From JAKBCQ01 sp021807585 (lineage in GTDB: Bacteria; Planctomycetota; Planctomycetia; Isosphaerales; Isosphaeraceae): DNA of 60,202 nucleotides. Location: the NCBI GenBank assembly GCA_027325115.1, contig DAHWFG010000348.1, positions 1-60,202 on the forward strand, read 5' to 3'. The first letter of the stretch is position 1, and the number at the start of each line of letters is the position of its first letter. Of this stretch, positions 1 through 8,361 are shown in pieces. The translations under genes and the position numbers were made by a program. The notes below the pieces were generated by a model that was not told the origin of the DNA, ran no database searches, and worked only from the letters and a program-made list of their open reading frames with translations.

Positions 1-1695
1 TCGCGCCAATTCCGAAAGTCGTAGCCGTTCGCGAACGCCTTCGAGATAGGCGCCGATGGCGTCGGCGACCTCGGCGGCGTCGCGAGGACGTTTCGCGGGA
101 TCGAACTCCAAACAGCGAAGCGCAATCGCTCGAATTTCCGAATCGGCGTCGCATATTTCGATCTGTTTACGCGTGATCGCGAGATCGTCGGTTCGAGCGG
201 ACCTGAGGATCGCGTCGCCCGATCCGCCGCCGCGCGGCGGCCGCCCCGTGAGGATCGCGCACAAAATCCCGCCGAGGCCGAAGACGTCGCAACGGGAATC
301 GAGCGATTCCACCTCGCCCCGCGCCTGCTCGGGAGACATGTAAGCGGGCGTTCCCAATATCGATCCCTCACGCGATTCGAATCCCGATCCCGATCCCGAT
401 CCCGGATCCGAACCCCCCTGCCCGCTTCGTGAGGTGACGATTCGGCTCACCTCGGCGACGGTATCGGCCGCGGCGCGATCGTCAAGCCGCAACGTCTCCG
501 TCGCGTTATGAATCGATATGTCATCAAGTAGAGTGCTATTATTATTATCGGTATCTAATTTATCTATATTTATTGAGACATTTTGCTCGGACACTTTGGC
601 GAGGCCCCAATCCATCACCTGCACCTCGCCGAAGGCGCCCGCCATGACGTTCGCGGGTTTAAGATCGCGATGGATCACGCCCCGCGCGTGCGCGTAGGCG
701 ATCGTTCGGCAAATCTGGTCGAAGATCGCCAGGAATCGAGGGAGATCGGCGGCGGGGTTGGGCCGTTCGGCCAGCATCGCCGCGAGCGTCCGCCCCTTGA
801 CGAGCTTCATCGTGAAATACGGACGACCGTCGTGGAGAACCCCCGCCTCGTGTACCGGCACGATCCCCGGATGCTGCAACTGACCGAGGATCTGCGCCTC
901 TTCAATAAAACGAAAAATCATTTCTGGTTTATGACGATGTGATTGTTTCAATACCTTGATCGCGAGCGAGCGGTTGAGGTCGATATCACGCACGCGATAA
1001 ATGATTCCCATGCCGCCGCGGGCGATTTCCCCTTCGACTTGGTAGTGCGAAAGCTCGATCGTTTCGGCATGGTCGTTTGAGATGATTGAACCGATCGATT
1101 CGCCGTCGTCGAGCATTTCGTCGCTCGGATCTTTGAGAGCGATTCGAGGGGTCCGCATATTACCGATAATCCGCGCGAGCGATGCGGCGAAATCGGACCG
1201 GGTGGAATCCCCCGGCACGGCCGTCGCGTTGGTTGCAACCGTTGCGTTCATCGTGGTCGTTGCGACCGTCGCGTTCCGCATTTCTTCTCGCGCGGCGACG
1301 ACCTTGGTATTGAATTCGGCATGATCCGCGAGCGATGACGCGACGGTCTGGGGAATGAGGACGTGCGTGTAGGGTTCATCTCGATTGTACGGGCGTTCCG
1401 TACCCGCGGCGCGTTCGGCGACTTGCGCCGCTTGGGAGGGGATCGAAGCCGTCGCGAGGGATGAGTTTTCGAACGACGCGTCGAGTTCGAACTCGCACGC
1501 TTCCAAATCGAACTCCGCTGAATGTACTGAAGAGGCTTCGAGGACGAAGGGGAGCTGGTCTCCAATCAGGTCGTCAAGAGCGATTGAGGGGTGCATCGCC
1601 ATACAAACCATCAGCATGCAACCCGGGCAAGGATCGTCGCCTCGATTTGATGCGCGCTCCAATCCACATGAATGACATTTGATAGATGATGACAT
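1..1695 (-). CDS. Ser/Thr protein kinase, planctomycete type (3' end cut by window edge)
   Basis: Eukaryotic-like Ser/Thr kinase, 565 codons visible and open at the left edge. I chose the ATG at 1695 because it places a CxxC...CxxC zinc ribbon (Cys 7, 10, 23, 26) at the N-terminus, as planctomycete kinases usually have. A low-complexity linker precedes the catalytic domain, which shows a glycine loop (EIARGGMG), the AIK lysine, HRDLKPAN at about 342-349 and DWG at 362-364. The APE-equivalent is SPEQ near 454-457, so the activation segment is about 95 residues, longer than usual. It contains an Asn/Asp-rich stretch encoded by an AT-rich patch (526-575) and a GSGSGS run encoded by a CCCGAT repeat. 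DWG in place of DFG is normal in this group. Substrate unknown; the missing C-terminus may carry WD40, TPR or membrane segments. Confidence 0.9.
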   Translation of the reverse strand, partial: MSSSIKCHSCGLERASNRGDDPCPGCMLMVCMAMHPSIALDDLIGDQLPFVLEASSVHSAEFDLEACEFELDASFENSSLATASIPSQAAQVAERAAGTERPYNRDEPYTHVLIPQTVASSLADHAEFNTKVVAAREEMRNATVATTTMNATVATNATAVPGDSTRSDFAASLARIIGNMRTPRIALKDPSDEMLDDGESIGSIISNDHAETIELSHYQVEGEIARGGMGIIYRVRDIDLNRSLAIKVLKQSHRHKPEMIFRFIEEAQILGQLQHPGIVPVHEAGVLHDGRPYFTMKLVKGRTLAAMLAERPNPAADLPRFLAIFDQICRTIAYAHARGVIHRDLKPANVMAGAFGEVQVMDWGLAKVSEQNVSINIDKLDTDNNNSTLLDDISIHNATETLRLDDRAAADTVAEVSRIVTSRSGQGGSDPGSGSGSGFESREGSILGTPAYMSPEQARGEVESLDSRCDVFGLGGILCAILTGRPPRGGGSGDAILRSARTDDLAITRKQIEICDADSEIRAIALRCLEFDPAKRPRDAAEVADAIGAYLEGVRERLRLSELAR

Positions 1696-2347
1696 ATTAT
1701 GATGGAAATAGTAATGAACTCACGACGTCGACTCGGGTGGAGTGGCGGCGATCCCGAGACGGCGGCGCGAGGCTTGCGGCGCCGTCGCCGAATCGGATCT
1801 TCAAGCGGGTAAAGAAGCGATTTTACCAGCATGACGTCGTGAATTCCATACTTTTGGGGGATGTTTCGCTGTTGTGGTATTCGGCCGTGTCGCGTTTTTG
1901 CGACGGAGTGTCTGGGAAGGTGGGGGGCTTCCGGATCGAAGCGCGGTTGAACAAAACCGAACGGGTGAAGGCGCGGTGATCGTCGTCGGATCGTTACGAA
2001 CGGAGCGATCGTCGCAGGCGTCCGAAGCGGCCGCGGGAGCGTGATTTCGGCGCGAACCGACTGAGCCCGGCGACGACGGCGCGACGATATATCGCTCGGT
2101 TGATTCGCTTCGGAACTCGGGCTGGTGGGCTCGAAAGCGGAATGCGAATCGATCCCGGCTTCCGATCGATCGCTCCACGCCAAGGACCGTCATCTGCACG
2201 ACGAATCGGCGAATCGATCCGGGATTACGGCGGAAGATCGAGAAACCTCGGCCCGATGGTCGGGTCGAATTCACCGAGGGTGTCGAGTCGTTTCGGATCG
2301 GCTCAACAAGCGCGTTGGGCCGCCCGATGGCGCGGGAGGATCAGGAA
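1696..2347. other. Divergent intergenic region, no gene supported
   Basis: About 650 bases separate the divergent kinase and fliW genes. The reading frames inside are Arg/Ser-rich and look like chance frames of GC-rich DNA. Both promoters presumably lie here, but I cannot pick a convincing -35/-10 pair. Confidence 0.4.
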
Positions 2348-2827
2348 GTGAACATCGTCACGACCCGGTTTGGATTGATTCACGCCGACGAAACGGATGT
2401 GATTCGAATCCCCGAAGGATTGGTGCGTTTTCGAAACGCGACGTTATTCGTGTTGTTTCCGGATCCCGAATCCGCCAGCTTGTATTGGCTTCAGAGTGTG
2501 ACGTCACCCGAGTTGGCGTTCGGTTTGGTGGCGCCGCCGATTGCGCTCGATGATTATCAGGTCGAGCTTCGGCCGGCCGATCGCTCGGCGCTCGAACTCG
2601 ACGATGAACGCGAGGCGCTCACATATCTCATTTTGAACCGAACCGAATCGGGAGTTCTGACGGTCAATTTGCAGGGACCGCTCGTTTTCAACCCGGTTCG
2701 ACGGTTGGGAAGGCAGCTCGTGTTGACTTCCAGTCGGCACGCCGTTCGATTCCCGCTCGAGCGCGACTTGAGCGAGCCCAGAATCGGCGTTCTGCAAGGT
2801 CCGTCGTCCTTGCGGGCCACCGCGTAA
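2348..2827 (+). CDS. fliW: FliW, flagellar assembly factor and CsrA antagonist
   Basis: FliW binds CsrA and blocks its RNA-binding activity; free flagellin displaces it, coupling flagellin level to translation. The protein opens with the family pattern TTRFG...IRIPEGL and continues with LFVLFPD, LAFGLVAP and a VNLQGPLVFNP core, then the R-R-Q-LVL C-terminal strand. I start it at the GTG at 2348, eight bases after GGGAGGA (2333-2339), rather than at the in-frame ATGs upstream, because family members begin almost directly with this strand. It is about 159 residues, the usual size. csrA follows 121 bases downstream on the same strand, the classical pairing. No flagellar genes are in the window. 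Confidence 0.93.
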   Translation: MNIVTTRFGLIHADETDVIRIPEGLVRFRNATLFVLFPDPESASLYWLQSVTSPELAFGLVAPPIALDDYQVELRPADRSALELDDEREALTYLILNRTESGVLTVNLQGPLVFNPVRRLGRQLVLTSSRHAVRFPLERDLSEPRIGVLQGPSSLRATA

Positions 2828-2948
2828 GCGGGGGTTGAGGATCGGCCGAAGTTCCCGTGTTTTGACATAATTTCGATTGTTAGCGATCCCAGGCCACGTG
2901 ATCACGGACGGTCACGGATCTCGTTGGCGGGAAGTAAGGAGCACGAAG

Positions 2949-3212
2949 ATGCTGGTCCTGTCCCGACACCGCGACGAAAGCATCATCATCGGTGATGATA
3001 TCATCATCACCGTGGTGGATATCCGAGGCGACAAAGTGCGATTAGGAATCGCCGCTCCGATCGAAGTCTCGGTGCACCGGCAAGAGGTGTACGAGGCGAT
3101 CCAGCGCGAGAATCGCCAGGCGAGCCGTCTCGAACCCGAGGATGCTCGTCAGGTTGAACGTCTTGGAACCCCGCTCCGCCGCGAGATCCGCCGAACCCGC
3201 GACGACGTTTAA
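2949..3212 (+). CDS. csrA: CsrA, carbon storage / flagellin translational regulator
   Basis: CsrA is a dimeric RNA-binding protein that recognises GGA in hairpin loops and controls mRNA translation and stability. The start MLVLSRHRDESIIIGDDI and the GDKVRLGIAAP and VHRQEVYEAIQREN segments are diagnostic. The ATG at 2949 follows AAGGAG with good spacing. At 87 residues it exceeds the core of about 60 by a charged Arg/Glu-rich tail that I cannot assign. It sits downstream of fliW, so the partner-switch pair is intact, and it is followed by a strong hairpin at 3360-3388. Confidence 0.95.
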   Translation: MLVLSRHRDESIIIGDDIIITVVDIRGDKVRLGIAAPIEVSVHRQEVYEAIQRENRQASRLEPEDARQVERLGTPLRREIRRTRDDV

Positions 3213-3359
3213 GCCCTAGCCGCGCGTCTCGGATCGACGTGGTTCCCCCGAAAGCGGAACGTCAAACGGAAGCGGAGCGATCCGATCGGAACGTTTGCGG
3301 AGAATGACGCCACCGAGGCGCGACGCCGTCTCACGATTCGATTCGGCGATGATTGATGC

Positions 3360-3388
3360 GACGGGGGTTCGACGACCGAGCCCCCGTC
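3360..3388 (+). terminator. Candidate hairpin terminator downstream of csrA
   Basis: GACGGGGG (3360-3367) pairs exactly with CCCCCGTC (3381-3388). With one U-G wobble the stem extends inward to 12 pairs around a five-base loop. The following bases are only moderately T-rich, so it may be Rho-assisted or a 3' stabilising hairpin rather than a textbook intrinsic terminator. Confidence 0.5.
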
Positions 3389-3469
3389 TTCGCTTTCTCA
3401 ACGCGGTTATGAACACTTGGAATATCCCTAAAGGTGTTTTGATTGTTCAATAAAAATAATCTAAATATC

Positions 3470-4036
3470 TTAAAGTAAGTCGTCGAAGTTGATCATCGCG
3501 GCGTCGTCGTCGTCATCATCGTCGAGTTCCAGCTTGAGTTCTTTGGGGTCTTCGACAACCTGGGGCCAGGGGATTTCGTCGCTTGAATCGGCCCGCGGCG
3601 ATGCGGGTTTCGATTTGGCGGTGACGATGGGAACCTCGGGAGGCGAAGGCGCCGAAAAGCCTTCGTCCTCGATACCCCCCGACCCCGAACTCGATGCGCC
3701 GTTCCGCGCTGAGCTGAGTCGATCGTCGCGGTCGGCGGGGGAAGGCGCCTCGTCCGAGCCCAGATAAACGCGCACTTTATAAGCGCCGAACGTCACTTTA
3801 TCGTTGGGTAGAAGCGCCGCCCAGCGGATCCGCTGACCGTTCACTTTCGTTCCGTTCGTGGTCGCGAGATCGCGGATGATCAACAATCCGTCGGTCTTAA
3901 CGATCACGCAATGACGCTTGGACAGGCTGGGATCGTCGATGCGAATATCGCAGAAATCGCGCCGGCCAAGGACCGAAACGTCCTTGCCGATCGATATCGG
4001 TGGATCGCCGTTTAAAGGGACGAACGCAGCTTTCAT
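3470..4036 (-). CDS. FHA-domain protein
   Basis: Forkhead-associated domain protein, presumed to bind phosphothreonine and to work with Ser/Thr kinases, which planctomycetes have in large numbers. The FHA core is at about residues 15-90: VSVLGRRDFCDIRI, the phosphate-contacting SLSKRHC, and TTNGTKVNG. The C-terminal half is acidic and disordered, with a run of five Asp near the end and a terminal INFDDLL. I chose the ATG at 4036 because related proteins begin MKA-x-x-VPLNG and a GAGG lies upstream; an ATG at 4057 or TTG at 4102 is also possible. It is a single gene divergent from the hydrolase at 4347. The kinase at the left edge is a possible partner, but this is inference. Confidence 0.88.
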   Translation of the reverse strand: MKAAFVPLNGDPPISIGKDVSVLGRRDFCDIRIDDPSLSKRHCVIVKTDGLLIIRDLATTNGTKVNGQRIRWAALLPNDKVTFGAYKVRVYLGSDEAPSPADRDDRLSSARNGASSSGSGGIEDEGFSAPSPPEVPIVTAKSKPASPRADSSDEIPWPQVVEDPKELKLELDDDDDDDAAMINFDDLL

Positions 4037-4346
4037 GGAAGGAATCGCCTCAGGCATGTTTGAGCAATATTTTAACGCATAGGCTTCATACGGGCAAGAC
4101 AAAACGTGCTGCGAAAGACAAGATGAGTCCGACGCGGACCGAACGACCGAATCGCCGCGCCGCGCCGCCCCAAAGCGCCGTTCATGCGGATCTCCTCATG
4201 ATTCTCTCCGACCCGATTGCCGTGATCTCGTCGATCGCTTATCATCCAAAAGACGATTCGAGCGATCATTTCGGGAAGCGCGGCGTCGACGTGCCTCGGC
4301 CGCGGCGACCGCCCTGATCAAGGCGAGGCCGAGAAGTCCAACCAGC
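4037..4346. other. Divergent intergenic region, no gene supported
   Basis: This holds the upstream regions of the FHA gene (leftward) and the hydrolase gene (rightward). Short frames exist on both strands, but none has a ribosome site or recognisable sequence. Confidence 0.35.
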
Positions 4347-5132
4347 ATGATCGAACGCAATTATCTTTTTCCCGGTGTGATCGAGATGAACGTCCAGGCG
4401 CGGCGTCGGCTTGGGGTGAACGTTTATCTGATCGACGGCGGAAGTGAATACGCACTCATTGATGTCGGCTTTTTAGATGAATTGGGTGAGATCCTCGAAT
4501 TGATCCGCCAGATGGATTTTAGCCTCTCGGCTTGCAAGACGATCATCGCGACCCACGCCGACGCCGACCACGCGCAGGGGCTGGCGCGGGCGCGTGAGAT
4601 TCTTCGTTGTAAAGTCGCGGCGCATCCCGCAAGCGTCGATCCGCTCGAACAAGGAGACGAGATTCTCACATATGCTCGCATCGACGCTCAGAACATTCAC
4701 ATACCGATGCCGCGATGTAAGGTGGATTGGACGATCGACGAGGGGGATACGGTTGCAATCGGCGATAAAACGCTGGAGGTTTGGAGCACTCCGGGGCACA
4801 CCGCGGGGCAGCTCGCATTCCGAATGGGAGATCTGCTGTTTTCGGGCGACAACATCTTCCGTGACGGTTGCGTGGGAGTGATCGACGCACACCACGGATC
4901 GAATCTGCCTGATTTCATCGCCAGCCTCAAGCGCATTCGAGCGTGTGACGTCAATTATTTGCTGCCATCACACGGGCCGATCTTTCGTAAAGACAATGCG
5001 CTTTTGGACGCGACGATCACGCGACTCGAATCGTACACGCATATGGCCGATTTTGGAACGTGCGCCGTCGATTGGCCCCTGCTCGACGAATGGGACGACG
5101 AACTCGCGAGGGAGATTCCGCCGTTACTGTGA
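4347..5132 (+). CDS. Metallo-beta-lactamase-fold hydrolase
   Basis: A 261-residue MBL-fold metal hydrolase. The signature THADADHAQG (about residues 68-77) gives the H-x-D-x-D-H metal ligands (usually H-x-H-x-D-H, so the second His is Asp). STPGHTAGQ supplies the third-site His, LLFSGDNIF the bridging Asp and LLPSHGPI the final His. The H-to-D change occurs in some MBL subfamilies and may alter metal preference. The substrate cannot be read from sequence; glyoxalase-II-like thioesterase, lactonase and persulfide dioxygenase relatives all share this core. It is a monocistronic gene facing the polysaccharide export gene across a strong hairpin. Confidence 0.88.
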   Translation: MIERNYLFPGVIEMNVQARRRLGVNVYLIDGGSEYALIDVGFLDELGEILELIRQMDFSLSACKTIIATHADADHAQGLARAREILRCKVAAHPASVDPLEQGDEILTYARIDAQNIHIPMPRCKVDWTIDEGDTVAIGDKTLEVWSTPGHTAGQLAFRMGDLLFSGDNIFRDGCVGVIDAHHGSNLPDFIASLKRIRACDVNYLLPSHGPIFRKDNALLDATITRLESYTHMADFGTCAVDWPLLDEWDDELAREIPPLL

Positions 5133-5371
5133 ATCGATCGGACGAAGCAATCCCGACGGCTCGCCGCGAGGTTCATCCTTCCAAATATAAAAGCGATCAT
5201 AAAATGATGCAGTTCAGCCGGAGATGGCCATAACAAATAGAAATACGATTGTAAGGCAATATTGATTCGCGGGAGATTCGCCCGTCCGCATTCTCATTCG
5301 ACTCGCTCCGAGATCGAAGGCGGCTAAGCCGCGACGTGCGCTTGGTTACGATTCATATCGATCGAAGTAGA

Positions 5372-5407
5372 CGAGTCGCGGTCGGAGGCGGCTCCGAACG
5401 CGACTCG
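5372..5407. terminator. Convergent intergenic hairpin (possible bidirectional terminator)
   Basis: CGAGTCGCG (5372-5380) pairs with CGCGACTCG (5399-5407). Inside it CGGAG (5383-5387) pairs with CTCCG (5392-5396) around a GCGG loop, leaving a 2x2 internal loop. The hairpin lies between two convergent genes, 12 bases beyond the stop of the leftward one. There is no T-run on either side. Confidence 0.5.
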
Positions 5408-5418
5408 AAGAGCGTGTA

Positions 5419-6354
5419 TCAGCGAGAAGTCGGGGTGATCGGCGGGAAGGTTCGCGTCGTCGTGCTTGAAGTCGTGGAGGTGTTGCCGAAGATTCCCAAC
5501 GGATTGATGTTGATAAACTTCACACCGCGATACGCGAACGTGTAGTATTGAATACTGTTGACGACTGTAAAGAACGGCGAAGCCAACCGATCGAGGAAGA
5601 GCGTCGTGCGGACGATCGGGTCGCGGAAGACGACGATTCGATCGCCGGGCATGATTTGATAATTTGTGGTGGTGTCTCCCTGGTTGACGATCGCGGGAAG
5701 GTTGACGGGAAGAACTTGCTCACAGCATTGTCCCGGGGGCGCGGGGCGCACGAGCCTGATGTTCTGCGGCGCCGAAGTGGGAATCAGTCCCCCCGCGTTG
5801 TTAATCGCGTCGAGCACGGTTTCGTTCCCCTGACTCGGCATGCGCCCGGGGACCGAAACGTCCCCCTGCACATAATAAACCTTACTATTATATTCAAGGA
5901 TATCAATCATTAAATGATTGGAATCGCCGGGTTCCACCTCGATCGGCTCGCTGGTCTCGGGGTCTTCTTTAACCAAACCCAACGAGAAATCGGTGAGGTA
6001 TTTGCGGAGATGAAGCAGGATTTTTTCCTTGGCTTCGCGGAGGGTCAGTCCCGTGATGTAAACCTCGCCGTAGTAGCCGAGATTGACGGTTCCATCGGGC
6101 CGAACGAGAAATTCTCCCGAGAGCGGTCGTTCGGGAAGACCCATCAGTAATTCGATATTGAGTACGTCGGGAGGTTCGATGATATAAGGAGGAAACGACG
6201 TCATTTGCTTTTCACGCGGCATGCCGCTCGCAGCGATTTTCTCTTCCGGGGTTCGCACCGTCTGACATCCGCACGCCCAAAGCGCGGCGGTCGCGATCAG
6301 CGGTATCCAGCGCGCGACTCGACGTTCGCGATCCTTCGAGTTCGAGCGATCCAT
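5419..6354 (-). CDS. Polysaccharide export lipoprotein (Wza-like, Poly_export + SLBB)
   Basis: Outer-membrane polysaccharide export protein. From the ATG at 6354, which has GGAG seven bases upstream, there is a lipoprotein signal ending ALWACGC with the lipid-anchored Cys. The Poly_export domain follows (PPDVLNIELL...RPDGTVNLGYYGEVYITGLTLREA), then SLBB-type segments (YYVQGDVSVPGR, and ILPGDRI-like IMPGDRIVVF). About 311 residues, comparable to the core of Wza/GumB. The C-terminal region FFTVVNSIQYYTFAYRGV may form the membrane barrel helix. The next gene upstream on this strand (6586) is a secreted low-complexity protein 231 bases away. No Wzc kinase or polymerase is in the window, so the exported polymer is unknown. 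Confidence 0.9.
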   Translation of the reverse strand: MDRSNSKDRERRVARWIPLIATAALWACGCQTVRTPEEKIAASGMPREKQMTSFPPYIIEPPDVLNIELLMGLPERPLSGEFLVRPDGTVNLGYYGEVYITGLTLREAKEKILLHLRKYLTDFSLGLVKEDPETSEPIEVEPGDSNHLMIDILEYNSKVYYVQGDVSVPGRMPSQGNETVLDAINNAGGLIPTSAPQNIRLVRPAPPGQCCEQVLPVNLPAIVNQGDTTTNYQIMPGDRIVVFRDPIVRTTLFLDRLASPFFTVVNSIQYYTFAYRGVKFININPLGIFGNTSTTSSTTTRTFPPITPTSR

Positions 6355-6585
6355 CACCCGGCTCCTATCCGATCCTTGGACGACCGTTCCTTGGCAAAGC
6401 CCGCGGTCGAGCCTCGCGTCCACTACTCCGCTCGTCCCGTGCCGATTCGCCTTACGCATCCCGCGATCGAGAGTACGAATCTTTGGCCATTGAGCACGGG
6501 GGGAACCTTTCCGATTTCGATTTGACATCTATACAATCGGCACGAAACGACTCGGTCTCGAGTTTGATTCCGACAAGGGGTGCGA

Positions 6586-7116
6586 TTACCGCTTGGCGGG
6601 ATAAAACCGCGCCGCTCGACCGTAATAGTACGAGTAGACCGACCGCGTGGGCTTGGTTCGACCGACCGCCCGTTGCGAGCTGGATGTCCTCCGAGTCGCA
6701 CTCGACGACGAACCCGTGCCTGTCGACGACGCATCGACTTCGCCTCCCCTGACATTCGGCATTGCTCTCGTGCCGCTCATCATCCCCGAACCAATCCCCC
6801 CCTGCGCCGCCTGAGCCGTCGCCATTGAGCCGATGAAACCCGCTCGCCCTCCTCCCGGAAACATGCCGGGATATCCCCACGGTCCATAACCCATCATCAT
6901 CGAATTGCCGCCATACATCATCGGATTCGCGTTGAATCCTTGATTGATATAAGGGTTTGTGTATGGATTGGAGTACGGGTTGAGCATCACGCCCGGCGAA
7001 TACATTTGCGCCGCGTTTGATCCTCGCGGAACTCCCTGAGCTCGGCTTGATTTGCCGAACGTGAGAAGCATCATCATCGCTAAATAAATAACCAAACAAA
7101 CCAATCTTGATCGCAT
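6586..7116 (-). CDS. Secreted Gly/Met/Asn-Pro-Tyr-rich protein
   Basis: I do not recognise a domain. The start at 7116 has GAGGAG six bases upstream. The N-terminus is a signal peptide (RSRLVCLVIYLAMMMLLTFG, cleavage near SRAQG). The mature protein has repeated NPY units (NPYSNPYTNPYINQ), a Gly/Met/Tyr-rich middle with Met runs, and a basic Ser/Thr/Arg tail ending in tyrosines. This composition suggests a disordered envelope or matrix-associated protein. It is transcribed away from another secreted low-complexity gene (7478), with which it shares an upstream region. Confidence 0.7.
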   Translation of the reverse strand: MRSRLVCLVIYLAMMMLLTFGKSSRAQGVPRGSNAAQMYSPGVMLNPYSNPYTNPYINQGFNANPMMYGGNSMMMGYGPWGYPGMFPGGGRAGFIGSMATAQAAQGGIGSGMMSGTRAMPNVRGGEVDASSTGTGSSSSATRRTSSSQRAVGRTKPTRSVYSYYYGRAARFYPAKR

Positions 7117-7477
7117 GATTCGCTCCTCACTCGACCGTTTCGTTCGCGTCTCAATCAATCTCGAACGTTTCGCCCGTGTGCGGTGAACGTCAATCGGGTT
7201 GATCGGACGTTTTCTCTCGACTCAATCACTATTTTCGACAAAATCGGCGCCGCTCTCGCAACCCAAACAACCTAAATATCCAAAAAGCCCTTTCTAGCCC
7301 CAATCTTTTTATATTACGAAAATTTCCAAGATTTCCGGGTTTATTATTCGAGTGAACATCATTCGCGGCCCGATCGAAACCCATGTGAGGGCGAACGCGA
7401 CCGCTCGTGCCCCATTTGGTCAGCGAGCGCGGCGTTGGCTCGCGTGACGAGCAAGGCCAATTCAAAGGATGCTCACG
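7117..7477. other. Divergent promoter region, AT-rich
   Basis: About 360 bases lie between two divergent secreted-protein genes. It contains the most AT-rich stretch nearby (7300-7345, with TTTTTATATTACG), a good place for promoter elements, but I could not pair a clear -35 with it. No gene is supported. Confidence 0.4.
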
Positions 7478-8332
7478 ATGTTAATGAACCGTTCACGGAT
7501 GAGAATCGTCGGCGCGTTCGGCTTGTTTTTGTTGTTTGATTCGTGGGCTCAGGCGCAACACACGGGGCTCTTTCCCAACCTTTGGGTGCGGCGAGAACGC
7601 CAAGCTTGCCCCCAAGAAGCACCGGAATTTCGCCTCTATCGCCAGATGTACTACGGCGTGTACCCCACCTGCTGGCGCCGCTTTCCCCCGGGATGGGGAT
7701 GCGTCAGTCCCGACGCCCCCGACGCGGCGAAGTCGTTCCGGGAAATCCCCCGGATGATGCCGCCGCGAACGAATGCTTCCTCGGGTGACGAAGGCGATAT
7801 GACGAAATCCCCCGGAGAGGGAGGAGTGGAAGCCCCAGGCGAAGGAAGCCCACTTGATAACCGGATGCCGCCCCCAGAAGGCGCTCCCACGAGCCCCCTC
7901 GGCGAACCCGACGCCGTTCCTCCCAAACCGATCGCCCCCGATCCCAATGCAACGCCAGGTGTGGGGTTGAATGGATCGACGCGTTCGAACTTCTCACGGC
8001 GAGCCGCGTTGAACGTGCGTCAAAACCGAAGTTATGCCAATTCCACCAGGCCCAACACCGCGGTCAACAACGCCGTTTCGCTCGCTTCCGACACGACCGC
8101 GTCCGATCCCAACAACGGACCCGTCACCCCGGCGCTTTCGGTCGACGACCCCATGCTGAACTCGAACGTCGGTTCGCTTCCCCTCGAACCCCCGGCTCAG
8201 CCCGATCAAAACGGCGCCGCGGCCGGCTACGGAGCGAATCCCGCCCCCAATCAGTCCGCTCTCGCCGCTCCTCAACCACGCCGCGGAATCCTCGGTTTCT
8301 TCGGCGGACTCGGTAATCGATTTCGGCAGTAA
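7478..8332 (+). CDS. Secreted Pro/Asn-rich planctomycete protein
   Basis: A secreted protein of unknown function. I prefer the ATG at 7478, eight bases after AAAGGA, to the ATG at 7469. A signal peptide (VGAFGLFLLFDSWAQAQ) is followed by a short conserved-looking region, QMYYGVYPTCWRRFPPGWGC, seen at the N-terminus of many planctomycete secreted proteins as I recall. The rest is Pro/Gly/Ala/Asn-rich and probably disordered, ending in a small basic patch GILGFFGGLGNRFRQ. It is convergent with the next gene, with only 29 bases between stops. Confidence 0.75.
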   Translation: MLMNRSRMRIVGAFGLFLLFDSWAQAQHTGLFPNLWVRRERQACPQEAPEFRLYRQMYYGVYPTCWRRFPPGWGCVSPDAPDAAKSFREIPRMMPPRTNASSGDEGDMTKSPGEGGVEAPGEGSPLDNRMPPPEGAPTSPLGEPDAVPPKPIAPDPNATPGVGLNGSTRSNFSRRAALNVRQNRSYANSTRPNTAVNNAVSLASDTTASDPNNGPVTPALSVDDPMLNSNVGSLPLEPPAQPDQNGAAAGYGANPAPNQSALAAPQPRRGILGFFGGLGNRFRQ

Positions 8333-8361
8333 TAAGAAATGATGTGACGACTTGATAGCCA

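Noticed and set aside
379..404. CCCGAT tandem repeat as a possible regulatory microsatellite
   Set aside because: It is in frame in the kinase gene and encodes a short Gly-Ser linker, so no further explanation is needed.
1611..2274. Leftward Arg/Ser-rich frames upstream of the kinase
   Set aside because: No ribosome site, noise-like composition, and they would overlap the kinase start and its regulatory region.
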